Positions 16,401-24,052 of a stretch of DNA of 40,004 bases are shown here, in pieces. This DNA is from Nostoc sp. 'Peltigera membranacea cyanobiont' 210A. GTDB taxonomy: Bacteria; Cyanobacteriota; Cyanobacteriia; Cyanobacteriales; Nostocaceae. Numbering within the stretch: position 1 is the stretch's first letter; the number at the start of each line of letters is the position of its first letter. Where the stretch lies: NCBI RefSeq assembly GCF_002246015.1, contig NZ_NOLJ01000008.1, positions 294,213 through 334,216 of the forward strand, given 5' to 3'. A program made the position numbers and the translations under genes. The notes beneath the pieces were generated by a model. It saw only the letters and a list, made by a program, of their open reading frames with translations, made no database searches and was not told where the DNA came from.

Positions 16401-17066
16401 TACATTTATGGTTGTAGTAGTTTAGCTAATGGTAATCTCATCTTAGTAATTGATGCTTTGTTACTGGTAAAATCTAGCGAAATCCAACAAACAACACTTG
16501 ATATCAGGGCGCTACCAGTAGCTTCTTCGTCAAATAAAAAAGCCTTGCCGATATCAGGGCATACTTTTTCATCTACACCATTACTTGCGGCATCGACTTC
16601 CACAACAACTATCGAAACCCAACCCAGTTATTCTCAAGAGCCAGATTATCAATCACCAAAAGTTGTTTTAGTAGTAGATGATGCAATTAGCCTCCGGCAA
16701 ACTCTCTCTCTGACTCTCGAAAAATCTGGCTATCAAGTAATACAAGCTCAAAATGGTGTAGAAGCTTTAGAAAAATTGCAGTTACATCCTGAAATTAAAG
16801 TTGTCGTCTCCGATTTAGAGATGCCACGAATGAATGGTTTTGAGTTATTGAGCAATTTCCGCCAATACACAAATTTAGCAAAAATTCCTGTTGTGATTCT
16901 TACTTCTCGCAGCGCTGAAAAACATCGCCAGCTTGCCCAAGAATTGGGTGCAAAAGCTTACTTAACCAAACCTTTTTTAGAGCATGAGTTTATCTCTAAA
17001 ATTAAGGAGTTAATTAACAATAATCCAAATGATTTAGATCATTTACTCATAGTGAAAAATAATTGA
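13446..17066 (+). CDS. pixL: Hybrid CheA-type histidine kinase, PixL-like
   Basis: A 1206-residue CheA fused to a receiver. The Hpt domain is at the N-terminus with phospho-His50 in RATHTLKGGAANVGL. A long variable linker (~110-520) follows, with poor conservation. The dimerisation region begins near FIRVDTERLQHLNYLAGELL (~530). The HATPase domain has the N box LLHLVRNAFDHGIEAP (~720), the G boxes EVRDDGQGLNLDRIRRKA and ISGRGMGLDIVRTQM, then a CheW-like regulatory domain (~860-1020). The receiver spans ~1073-1195 with Asp1123 in VVSDLEMPRMNGFEL and Lys in YLTKPFL. It should autophosphorylate under PixJ-PixI control and pass phosphate to PixH, PixG and its own receiver. Its start codon overlaps the stop of the four-helix remnant. 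It is the last gene of the cluster, followed by heptamer repeats. Confidence 0.92.
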   Translation: MITDNEIREQGYIYFLAEAPELVQIIEQELFSLSEDYSITKIHNLMRATHTLKGGAANVGLELIKTIAHFLEDVFNALYNPKVVVDAELQTLLLQAYECLSIALNTELIGSTVNDEELLHRATSVFVQLQENLGDAFGAESHIPTSEELGFDIVQSVFEVGVEQRLNSIADVIKNPPNNDEFIEFLHSQAEVFLGLAESLNLPGLGEISQTILSALQANPSQVQQIAEIALADLQQAKKLVLEGDRTSGGEPSSGLQKLVVVANNELSEELPNNSFADTFIIDVEKFYQFLTTSDTNKNESVNPTTAKFYLKVIHYIFGWFNHQMQIPETELNLTLLVPRLEKRSLLNYIENWLKDFLDFVQDEEDSQSLCIYRRGIILIILFAVAKFQYSLKASDSYLSAIKILQNQIHKLAKEYKSYPPVTSEEKNWLDSPKLQKLLVIKEIVSSQSTDNLLEAIWGEEARQNHVVEVVITQADNSSEKLDSLTVSEQVVIDVPKTAIEVIPDIATQINKEIDDKSEYVQTKNLRQPSFIRVDTERLQHLNYLAGELLIYQKRRSLQDEQVKEIIEQLVQQLTRHQTTLNDLRDLPLQIQNITSQQTQSFAVDFDSLEMDVYTEFHMTLHEAIEETLQLQETTESLDLLLTQATQISDKKENLTLNIIDSLVEARMSPLGNILNRFPHMVNKLGNVHAKLVKLKLTGSEVLVDKAIAEKLYDPLLHLVRNAFDHGIEAPQVRRELGKPEEGLIEICAYHQGSQTVIEVRDDGQGLNLDRIRRKAAELYPIQTEEKTRNYASSLAEPELLDLIFSPGFTTANKVSEISGRGMGLDIVRTQMHALNGSISVQSLPNQGTIFILKIPFSMTTEKLMLVQAKGVVYGLMLDSIERILIPSEQQIKEIEGKKVLYWNIDNDETMVSLRQLSKLINYNGSFINNGTPYNTSNTHDPSVANNPVLLLQRNQGKVALEVDQIIGEQELVIRPLGNAIAPPKYIYGCSSLANGNLILVIDALLLVKSSEIQQTTLDIRALPVASSSNKKALPISGHTFSSTPLLAASTSTTTIETQPSYSQEPDYQSPKVVLVVDDAISLRQTLSLTLEKSGYQVIQAQNGVEALEKLQLHPEIKVVVSDLEMPRMNGFELLSNFRQYTNLAKIPVVILTSRSAEKHRQLAQELGAKAYLTKPFLEHEFISKIKELINNNPNDLDHLLIVKNN

Positions 17067-17074
17067 TAATTTGT

Positions 17075-17106
17075 AATTACGAATTACGAATTACGAATTA
17101 CGAATT
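17075..17106. repeat. AATTACG heptamer repeat
   Basis: Four tandem AATTACG units (17075-17102) lie between the convergent pixL and Uma2 genes and supply the last codons and stop of the Uma2 frame. Confidence 0.85.
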
Positions 17107-17826
17107 ATCAGGTAGATTATTTGGATCTACACCTAGAGAACGTAAATACTCGGCTAATTGTTCAGCCCTTTGCCGTTCTTGTTCAGCCCGCGATCGCTCT
17201 TGTTGTGCCTGTTCTGCATCTGTAAAATAGCGGTTTCCTTGCTCGTCATACCAACATAAAAACTCCTGTTGTATCCCGCCAATTACAGCTTGGTGTCGCC
17301 CTATACCTAAACCCACCTCTGGCATTAAATAGGGTTCACCTATTTGTAGTTGGTAGTTTCCATCGATCAACTTATACACTTCAAAAGGTTGATGTTGGTC
17401 GCGTCGCCAAAACTCAGGGTTATAAATTACGTAGTACAATACACCGAGTTTTCTATATATATCTAGCTTTTCGTCGTATTCACCTCCTGGAGTATGGGAT
17501 ACCATTTCTAATGTGAATATTGGAACTATCCCATTTTCTTCCCAAACTGCGTAACTTTTGCGTGATTTACCACCCTTTTTGCGTTCTACTCCCAGACTTA
17601 AAAAAGCATCTGGGACTACAGGTACTCTGGGATTTACTCCTGTGGTGTGATACACTCCCATATCTACTCCGAAGTACCAATCCATGCGATTTGCCCAAAT
17701 GGAGTTAAGTAAGAAGAGTAAAATATTGGGCAAAAAGTTTTGATCTTCGTTATCCACTGGGGTATCGTCTGAACAGGGAAGTTCGTCGGTAGTTGGTAAC
17801 GCATTTTTGAGATCGGGTGAGAGCAT
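17098..17826 (-). CDS. Uma2 family (DUF820) putative nuclease
   Basis: A 242-residue member of the Uma2/DUF820 family, which is greatly expanded in cyanobacteria and has a PD-(D/E)XK restriction-endonuclease-like fold. Visible core elements are VPVVPDAFLSLG (catalytic-type Asp), IFTLEMVSHTPGGEYDEKLD (Glu and Lys positions), YRKLGVLYYVIYNPEF, and a charged C-terminal coiled coil (AQQERSRAEQERQRAEQLAE) ending LRSLGVDPNNLPDNS. Cellular roles are unknown; some may be tied to mobile DNA. The last residues are encoded by the heptamer tract. It is convergent with pixL and 54 bp downstream of the permease gene on the same strand, probably an independent unit. Confidence 0.9.
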   Translation of the reverse strand: MLSPDLKNALPTTDELPCSDDTPVDNEDQNFLPNILLFLLNSIWANRMDWYFGVDMGVYHTTGVNPRVPVVPDAFLSLGVERKKGGKSRKSYAVWEENGIVPIFTLEMVSHTPGGEYDEKLDIYRKLGVLYYVIYNPEFWRRDQHQPFEVYKLIDGNYQLQIGEPYLMPEVGLGIGRHQAVIGGIQQEFLCWYDEQGNRYFTDAEQAQQERSRAEQERQRAEQLAEYLRSLGVDPNNLPDNS

Positions 17827-17880
17827 AACCGTTGTCTCGCTGGCGTTTGATGCCTTTATTATAAATGAGCCAACAAAAGT

Positions 17881-18777
17881 TTAGCGTTTGGGTGTCGCTT
17901 CACCAAACTTAATCAAAAGTGCGATCGCAATACTAACAAACAAAATTAACGTCATACTCAAGGCTGAACCGAATCCCCAATTTTGTGTTGCTCCAAGAAA
18001 CTGGTTATAAACTAACCGCGCCGCCGTCATACTAGAAGCACCACCAAGTAATTCTGGATCGACAAAATCCCCCAAGCCTGTGATGAATACAAGCATGGAA
18101 GCAGCCGCAATTCCCGAAAAAATTTGCGGTACGGTTACTTGGAAAAAAGTTTCCACCGGATTTGCACCTAAATCAGCCGCAGCTTCTAGCAACCGCTTAT
18201 CTAGCTTTTCGAGAGAAGCATATAAAATCAAAACCATATAGGGTAATAAACTGTAACTCATGCCAATTAATACAGCTTGACTATTGTTGAGTAATTCCCA
18301 AGTAGGTAAGCCTAAATTGCTGAATAAACTGTTCAATAAACCAGTAGGACGAAGAATTGTAATCCAAGCATAAGAACGGAGTAAGGAAGAAGTCCACAAA
18401 GGTAAGACAAAGCCTAATAGCAATAAATTTCGCCAACGCTGCGGCGCTATCTGAGCAATCCAATAGGCTACGGGGAAGCCCAAAATTAAACAAATTATCG
18501 TAGTGCCAAAGGCAAAAAATAGCGATCGCCCAATTACTTGCACGTAAAGTGAGTCAAATATTCGGATGTAGTTTTTGAACCCGTTGGGATTGACCAAATC
18601 TCCTGGTCGGATGTCTGCAACTAAACTTAACTCGAAAATTATCAAAGCTGGCAGCACCAACAAAAGTAATAACCAAATCGCAGATGGTGCCAGCAATACC
18701 AAAGGTTGCAGCCAATTTCTGACGGGGTTCTGCAATTTTTCTATTTGAGAAATCTCATTTTTTTCCAAATTAATCAC
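17881..18777 (-). CDS. potB: Polyamine-type ABC transporter permease (PotB-like)
   Basis: A 298-residue inner-membrane permease with about six transmembrane helices; the first is LQPLVLLAPSAIWLLLLLVL. The EAA loop that docks the ATPase is EAAADLGANPVETFFQVTVP at about residue 205. The sequence is of the spermidine/putrescine PotB type (binding-protein-dependent transport system inner-membrane component). It lies 39 bp downstream of a PotD-like binding protein gene on the same strand, so they form an operon. The usual second permease (PotC) and ATPase (PotA) are not in the window: downstream is an unrelated Uma2 gene. They must be elsewhere, or the system is incomplete. Substrate is inferred from family only. 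Confidence 0.85.
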   Translation of the reverse strand: MINLEKNEISQIEKLQNPVRNWLQPLVLLAPSAIWLLLLLVLPALIIFELSLVADIRPGDLVNPNGFKNYIRIFDSLYVQVIGRSLFFAFGTTIICLILGFPVAYWIAQIAPQRWRNLLLLGFVLPLWTSSLLRSYAWITILRPTGLLNSLFSNLGLPTWELLNNSQAVLIGMSYSLLPYMVLILYASLEKLDKRLLEAAADLGANPVETFFQVTVPQIFSGIAAASMLVFITGLGDFVDPELLGGASSMTAARLVYNQFLGATQNWGFGSALSMTLILFVSIAIALLIKFGEATPKR

Positions 18778-18785
18778 TCCTAACC

Positions 18786-18813
18786 CCTAATTCCTAATTC
18801 CTAACTCCTGACT
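18786..18813. repeat. CCTAATT-type heptamer repeat
   Basis: Two CCTAATT units, then CCTAACT and CCTGACT, fill the 39-bp gap between the PotD-like and PotB-like genes. Confidence 0.75.
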
Positions 18814-18837
18814 CAATTAACTGCTAGTTAATTGAGT
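18811..18837 (-). other. Hairpin over the stop codon of the potD-like gene
   Basis: ACTCAATTAAC (18811-18821) and GTTAATTGAGT (18827-18837) form a perfect 11-bp stem with a 5-nt loop and no T-run. It could protect the 3' end of the binding-protein message or reduce read-through into the permease; this is inference. Confidence 0.6.
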
Positions 18838-19902
18838 CCAATAACGATCGTAAACCTCTTCAAATTCTCTTACAGGTGTAACACGTTCACAATTTTTTAA
18901 TAGTGACTCTGGTGGAAACAAATTAGTGTTGTTTTGGATTGTTTTTGGCAATTGCTCAAATCCGGCGCTATTCGGCGTAGAAATATTCAGGCGTTGAGTG
19001 ATTTGGGATGCTATTTCTGGTTGCAAAATCATGTTAATCCAAGCATAAGCTCCAGCTTGGTTGGGGGCTGTTTTGGGAATTACAATAGTGTCTGTCCATA
19101 ATGAAGAACCACTGCGAGGAATCACATATTTGAGTTTAGGGTTTTCTTGAGATATTTTCACCGCATCTGCTGAATAACACATTGCCAATAGTAAATCTCC
19201 TGCCAGAATTTGATTTTGCCAAGCATCTGTGTCAAAACGGGCGATCGCAGGTTTCAGCACTTTCAATTTTTCATAAGCTTGTTTGATTTCTTGTTCATTT
19301 TTCGAGTTGTAAGAATAACCGAGCATTCGTAAAGTTGCACCCATAACTTCTCGAACATCATTGAGCAAGGTCATCCGTTGATTCAGTTGCTCTTGATTTT
19401 GCCAAAGATAATCCCAGTCTTGTGGTGCATCTTTAATTTTTTCGGAGTTGTAAAGTAAACCTGTTGTCCCCCAATTAAAAGGGATACTATAGCGGTTATT
19501 GGGGTCATAACTAGGATTTTGAAAACGGGGAAATAAATTCTCTAGACCGATTAAGCGATCGTGATTTATTTCTGTTAACAAGCCTTTGTCTACCATCTTC
19601 TGCACCATATAATCAGATGGGTTGATGATGCTGTAAGTGCCACCGCCTCCAGCTTGCAATTTAGCCAGCATGACATCATTGGAATCATACACATCCGCTA
19701 GGACTTTCATGCCAGTTTGGGCGCTAAAAGTTTTCAGTAATTGGTTGTCAGTATATTGTGTCCAGGTAAAGATATAAAGTTGGTCACGCTGACCATTCGT
19801 ATTAGAATTAGCACGTACTTCAGCCAGCCTCCAGCCACAACCACCTAAAGATAAGCTAGAAAGTGCTGCCACCCCTTTTAAAAATTGGCGTCTGTTAGTC
19901 AT
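18817..19902 (-). CDS. potD: Polyamine-type periplasmic binding protein (PotD-like)
   Basis: A 361-residue extracytoplasmic solute-binding protein. The N-terminus MTNRRQFLKGVAALSSLSLG has a Tat-like RRQFLK motif, followed by a lipobox-like LGGC, so it is probably a membrane-anchored lipoprotein exported folded. The mature part has family-1/PotD features: YIFTWTQYTDNQLLKTFSAQ, SDYMVQKMVDKGLL, and IPFNWGTTGLLYNSEKI, matching the PotD pattern around the binding cleft. The C-terminus includes VIPKTAPNQAGAYAWINMIL. It should deliver spermidine or putrescine-like substrate to the PotB-like permease encoded downstream. It is divergent from the solute-binding protein at 20241. Confidence 0.87.
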   Translation of the reverse strand: MTNRRQFLKGVAALSSLSLGGCGWRLAEVRANSNTNGQRDQLYIFTWTQYTDNQLLKTFSAQTGMKVLADVYDSNDVMLAKLQAGGGGTYSIINPSDYMVQKMVDKGLLTEINHDRLIGLENLFPRFQNPSYDPNNRYSIPFNWGTTGLLYNSEKIKDAPQDWDYLWQNQEQLNQRMTLLNDVREVMGATLRMLGYSYNSKNEQEIKQAYEKLKVLKPAIARFDTDAWQNQILAGDLLLAMCYSADAVKISQENPKLKYVIPRSGSSLWTDTIVIPKTAPNQAGAYAWINMILQPEIASQITQRLNISTPNSAGFEQLPKTIQNNTNLFPPESLLKNCERVTPVREFEEVYDRYWTQLTSS

Positions 19903-20222
19903 TAAGTTAATAGTTAATCATCTTTTGTATTGTTGCCGATTGGTTCTAAATATGCCTTTAATTGGAGTGCCCGTAGGTAGTTTAAAGATTAACTTAAGTG
20001 TATCTACCTGTGCAACTGTTAATAAGTTACTCCTGTTAGCTAGTGTTAGGCACGGTTTTTAATCAAGCTTGAGTTATAAAAATTAACAAAGCGAGCGATC
20101 GCCAAATTATCAAGGAAACTCAGTGTGGCAAGCTGAACTGCACTTCTGTAGTAGCAAAAATTACAGGTTTTGTCCTTACCTTAGCAGTTAAAACTGTGAC
20201 AGGAGTTTTGGATTCATAAATG
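19903..20222. other. Divergent promoter region
   Basis: About 320 bp between the leftward potD-like gene and the rightward solute-binding protein gene. It contains a HIP1-related GAGCGATCGCC at 20093-20103. No other structure or gene was recognised. Confidence 0.4.
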
Positions 20223-20230
20223 TAAGGAGG
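20223..20230 (+). promoter_or_regulatory. Strong ribosome binding site
   Basis: TAAGGAGG is a near-perfect Shine-Dalgarno 10 bp before the ATG at 20241. It is among the best ribosome sites in the window and fixes the start of the lipoprotein gene. Confidence 0.85.
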
Positions 20231-20240
20231 ACTCATACAA

Positions 20241-21830
20241 ATGTCTAATTGGCAAAACCTGCGGCAGCAAATTCAATATTGTCTGATTTTTCTGGCTGCC
20301 CTCTGGTTGAGTTTAGGGGTTCCAGGTTGCAGTTTTTCCCCACCCAATTCTCAAACAGCTTCATCTCCTGGGCCTACCCAGATCAAGCAAACTGCACAAC
20401 GCTTTGACGGTGTAACAATTAACGTTATCACTCAGGATGAAACCGTTCGTACAGGTACTAAGAGACGGATTGCTGGGTTTGAAGCCTTGACTGGAGCGAA
20501 GGTCAATCTAACCGGCGTTCCTTTTCAAAATTTATACAACACGCTGCAAAAGGACTGGTCTAGCAGTGCTTCAAAGTACGATATGGCAGTTATTTTACCT
20601 TCATGGCAGATTGACTTTATCGATGCTGGCTTTGTGGAAGATTTAACAGCGCGAGTCAAGTCTGATGCAGCCATACAGTGGGAAGATATTGCACCGATCT
20701 TTCGGAATTTTAGTGCGACTTATAAAGGACGTATCTACAGTATTCCGTTGGATGGGGACTTTCACATGGTTTATTACCGCACTGATTTGTTAAAGCAAGC
20801 GGGGTTAACGCCTCCTACAAACTGGGATGAGTATCTGGCGATCGCTAAACAGTTTCACGGCAAAGACTTGAATGGTGACGGTAAAAAGGACTATGGCTCT
20901 TGTATGTCCAAGGGTTCTGCTGATAATAACACAAGCCTGTTGATATCCATTGCCACTCCTTTTTTGCAATCTCAGGGAACCGTACAAGGGGCATTGTTTG
21001 ACCCAGACACAATGAAGCCTTTGGTAAACAATCCCGCCTTTGCCAAAGCACTGGATATTTATAAACAAGCGATGGACTATGGAATTCCCCAGGATCAGAA
21101 TCTAGGTAATTCCAAAGCTAGAGAATTATTTATTACTGGCAGGTGCGCCCTGACCATTGATTGGGGCGATGTTGGACCCTTAGCCATTGATCAATCCGTA
21201 TCTAAAGTGATGGATAAAGTAGGGGCTGTGATCACTCCAGGCACTACTCAAGTACTCGATCGCAAGACTAACAAACTGGTTGCCTGCGATAAGTTTACCT
21301 GTCCTTACGCCATTGATGGTGTCAATCACGCACCCTACGCTGCCAATATCGGTTGGACAAGTGTAATTCATGCCAAGGCAGCACCAAAAGTGAAGGATGC
21401 AGCATACTCGTTTTTCTCTTACATGAGTCAGCCTGCTCAGGCTAACGTGGATGTGACGATTGGGGCAACGGGCTTCAACCCCTACCGAATTTCGCAATTT
21501 AAAAACTCAGATCCCTGGATTAAATCTGGGATGTCGTCTGAAGCAGCCAACAACTATCTCGCAGCACTCGGCATCAGCTTGAATAGTCCCAATATGGTTT
21601 TGAGTTTGACCATTCCCCATAATCAACAATATCAATTTGAAGTTCTTGATGACGTTATATCTAAGTTCTTAGGGAACAAAATTACAACCGAGCAGGCAAT
21701 GCAGCAGATTGAACAAAGATGGGAACAGATTACTAACAAAGTAGGGCTGGAGTCTCAACGCGCCGCTTACCGCGCCACCCTTGGGCTAAACCCCATAAAG
21801 ACGACAGCCAAAGAAGTCTCCAATCCTTAA
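20241..21830 (+). CDS. Extracellular solute-binding lipoprotein (family 1, sugar type)
   Basis: A 529-residue binding protein. The signal peptide (YCLIFLAALWLSLGVPGC) ends in a lipobox Cys at about residue 30, so it is a lipoprotein facing the periplasm. The mature region has the MalE/UgpB-like family-1 pattern: FEALTGAKVNLTGVPFQNLY, YDMAVILPSWQIDFIDAGFV, YKGRIYSIPLDGDFHMVYYR, TDLLKQAGLTPPTNWDEYLA, and FITGRCALTIDWGDVGP. It contains DLNGDGKKDYG, an EF-hand-like calcium loop sometimes seen in such proteins. It carries four extra cysteines (around CMSKGS and CDKFTCPYA). No permease or ATPase gene follows. Instead, sensor kinases do, which suggests it may serve as a periplasmic sensor subunit; that is inference. 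It is 529 residues, longer than usual for its class (~420). Confidence 0.87.
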   Translation: MSNWQNLRQQIQYCLIFLAALWLSLGVPGCSFSPPNSQTASSPGPTQIKQTAQRFDGVTINVITQDETVRTGTKRRIAGFEALTGAKVNLTGVPFQNLYNTLQKDWSSSASKYDMAVILPSWQIDFIDAGFVEDLTARVKSDAAIQWEDIAPIFRNFSATYKGRIYSIPLDGDFHMVYYRTDLLKQAGLTPPTNWDEYLAIAKQFHGKDLNGDGKKDYGSCMSKGSADNNTSLLISIATPFLQSQGTVQGALFDPDTMKPLVNNPAFAKALDIYKQAMDYGIPQDQNLGNSKARELFITGRCALTIDWGDVGPLAIDQSVSKVMDKVGAVITPGTTQVLDRKTNKLVACDKFTCPYAIDGVNHAPYAANIGWTSVIHAKAAPKVKDAAYSFFSYMSQPAQANVDVTIGATGFNPYRISQFKNSDPWIKSGMSSEAANNYLAALGISLNSPNMVLSLTIPHNQQYQFEVLDDVISKFLGNKITTEQAMQQIEQRWEQITNKVGLESQRAAYRATLGLNPIKTTAKEVSNP

Positions 21831-21955
21831 TCCAGCTGTTCATTTGACAGATGAAGTGGGCATCCTAGAAATAATTGGGCAAAAATAACATTGGAAGTGA
21901 CTAACAATGCATTGTCCATCTCAATAGTTTGGGGCTGTAAAAGGAGCCACAGAGC

Positions 21956-22585
21956 GTGCGAAATTGGAACCTCAGCACAAAAATTATTGCTTCTTATTCA
22001 GTGCTAATCGCGGTGATGGCAGGGACAATTGCTTCGGGAATGTACTGGCAGTTGTACTCTAGTCAACGGCAGGCAATCCGTAATCGTCTTTTGGCAATTG
22101 TCAGTCTGGCAGTTCCACAAATAGATAGCGATTATCATGGATTGATTGTTAAACCAAGCGATCGCACCTCAGCCTTTTACAAAATCAATCAAGATAGGCT
22201 TGTAGCTATTCAAGCAACTAGTAAGGATATTGTGCGTATTTATACGGTACGCGAACAACCAAATAAGAAATTTGTCTATGTCTTAAACTATGACCCTGCC
22301 GACCGAGACAAAACTGTATTGACTGGCATGGATTACACAAAGTCATTAGATGATTTGTATATAGCCGTTGCTCAAAATACACCGTTTGTTGATCGGGAAT
22401 TTCACAAAACTGCAAATGGCGAAACTATTCTTTCCGGTTATGCCCCAATTACCAATCTCCAGGGTCGGCATGGCCAAACAGTTGCAAACCTCCTTTGCCA
22501 CCTTAGAACAAAAGGTAGAAGAACGGACACTACAACTAGCAGAAGCAAAAGAGAAAGCCGATACTGCAAACGTTGCCAAGAGTGA
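21956..22585 (+). pseudogene. Sensor half of a split histidine kinase
   Basis: The frame starts at GTG 21956 with a good ribosome site (AAGGAG, 21941-21946). It has one transmembrane helix (IIASYSVLIAVMAGTIASGM, residues ~11-30) and a Cache-like extracytoplasmic domain (KDIVRIYTVREQPNKKFVYV, DRDKTVLTGMDYTKSLDDLY, TILSGYAPITNLQGR). At about 22469 the homology to sensor proteins ends and the frame continues as 38 out-of-frame residues (HGQTVANLLCHLRTKG...) over kinase sequence. The second transmembrane helix and HAMP domain, expected between sensor and kinase, are missing. An internal deletion joined LQGR to MAKQLQ with a frame change. The product would be a membrane-anchored sensor with no output. 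Confidence 0.75.
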
Positions 22586-24002
22586 GTTCCTCGCTAATAT
22601 GAGCCATGAATTGCGAACTCCGCTCAATGGCATCCTGGGCTATGCCCAAATTCTCCAAAATGGTGAACCCTTAACAGAACGAGCTAAAAAAGGTGTAGAT
22701 ATCATCTATCAGTGCGGCAATCATTTGCTTAATCTGATTAATGATATCCTTGACCTCGCCAAAATCGAAGCCCGCAAGTTGGAATTATATCCTGACGATG
22801 CTTATTTCCCGGCACTTTTGGAAGGCATTGCAGAGATGATGCGCGTGCGTGCTGGTCAAAAAGGAATTTCTTTTACCTATCAACCTGATTCTAATTTACC
22901 TGTTGGCATTACAGTCGATGAAAAACGCCTCCGCCAAGTGTTGATTAACTTATTGGGCAATGCCATTAAGTTTACTGACGAAGGCGGAGTTACATTTCGC
23001 GTTAAAACTCACAAACTGGAAACTGCAACCTATCAAATTCGCTTTGAGGTTGAAGATACAGGTGTCGGAATATCGCCAATCGGACTCACAAAAATCTTCC
23101 AACCCTTTGAACAAGTGGGTGATGTGAAGAAACAAGGAGAAGGTACTGGATTAGGACTAGCAATCAGTCTGCAAATCGTTTCTCTGATGGGTAGCACCCT
23201 AAATGTGGACAGCCAACTTGGACAAGGTAGCACCTTCTGGTTTGAGGTTGAACTTCCCGAAGCTCAAGAATGGGCAGCAAGTCTGCGAACAACTAAGCAA
23301 GGCAATATTGTCGCATTTGAAGGCAGCAAGCGCCAGCTACTGGTAGTCGATGACCGTTGGGAGAATCGGTCAGTTTTGGTCAGTTTACTGGAACCTTTGG
23401 GTTTTGCAGTGATTGCCGTCAGTAACGGTAGAGAAGGATTGGACAAGGCGAAAGAGATTCATCCTGACCTGATTATTACAGACTTGATGATGCCAGAAAT
23501 GGATGGTTGCGAGATGCTGCGACAGTTGCGACAGATTCCTGAGTTGCAGAATGTTCCAGCGATCGCCTCTTCAGCTAGTGTATTTGAAAGTAATCAAAAT
23601 GAGAGTATCGCAGCTGGAGCCAATGCGTTTTTACCTAAGCCTGTAGAAGGCCCAGCGCTGCTGAAGTTGCTGGAAAAATTTCTGAATCTGAAATGGATTT
23701 ATGAGCAAAACTCTATTGTTGTGGAGCCAATAACAGCCAATTCAGAGGCAATATCTTCATCCACCCCAGACGAGATAGTTCCCCCAAGCGAGGAGGTTTT
23801 GTCACAGTTGCACACATTAACGTTGCAGGGACGCTTGATGGCGATCGAGCAACAGCTAAAAACTTTGGAAAAAACAGATGAGCGATACCAAACATTTGTT
23901 AAAGCAGTACGTGAGTATGCAGATAATTTCCAGACTGAGAAAATCCGAGCATTCATTGAACAGTATCTTCCCCGATCGAAGGAACTGGGGACTAGAGACT
24001 AA
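22470..24002 (+). CDS. Hybrid histidine kinase, cytoplasmic half (transmitter + receiver)
   Basis: Start taken at the in-frame ATG 22470 (MAKQLQTSFATLEQKVEERT), where kinase homology begins; codons upstream in this frame are the misread sensor sequence. About 511 residues: coiled coil, HisKA with phospho-His46 in FLANMSHELRTPLNGILGYA, HATPase (N box NLLGNAIKFTDEGG, G2 box GTGLGLAISLQI), receiver (LLVVDDRWENRSV, Asp338 in IITDLMMPEMDG, Lys in FLPKPVEG), then a helical tail (LMAIEQQLKTLEKTD). All catalytic residues are intact, but membrane anchor, HAMP and sensor are lost from this frame. It could be made by translational coupling with the sensor frame, giving a soluble unregulated kinase, or be silent. 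No clear ribosome site precedes ATG 22470. Confidence 0.75.
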   Translation: MAKQLQTSFATLEQKVEERTLQLAEAKEKADTANVAKSEFLANMSHELRTPLNGILGYAQILQNGEPLTERAKKGVDIIYQCGNHLLNLINDILDLAKIEARKLELYPDDAYFPALLEGIAEMMRVRAGQKGISFTYQPDSNLPVGITVDEKRLRQVLINLLGNAIKFTDEGGVTFRVKTHKLETATYQIRFEVEDTGVGISPIGLTKIFQPFEQVGDVKKQGEGTGLGLAISLQIVSLMGSTLNVDSQLGQGSTFWFEVELPEAQEWAASLRTTKQGNIVAFEGSKRQLLVVDDRWENRSVLVSLLEPLGFAVIAVSNGREGLDKAKEIHPDLIITDLMMPEMDGCEMLRQLRQIPELQNVPAIASSASVFESNQNESIAAGANAFLPKPVEGPALLKLLEKFLNLKWIYEQNSIVVEPITANSEAISSSTPDEIVPPSEEVLSQLHTLTLQGRLMAIEQQLKTLEKTDERYQTFVKAVREYADNFQTEKIRAFIEQYLPRSKELGTRD

Positions 24003-24016
24003 AAAAGAATTTTTGT

Positions 24017-24043
24017 AATCCCAATCCCCAATCCCAAATCCCC
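24017..24043 (+). repeat. AATCCCA heptamer repeat
   Basis: Roughly four AATCCCA/AATCCCC units between the split kinase and the next kinase gene. Confidence 0.7.
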
Positions 24044-24052
24044 ATTTTTGCT

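Noticed and set aside
21956..22585. Programmed frameshift joining sensor and kinase
   Set aside because: No slippery sequence, and the second membrane helix and HAMP region are missing, so a plain deletion explains the junction better.
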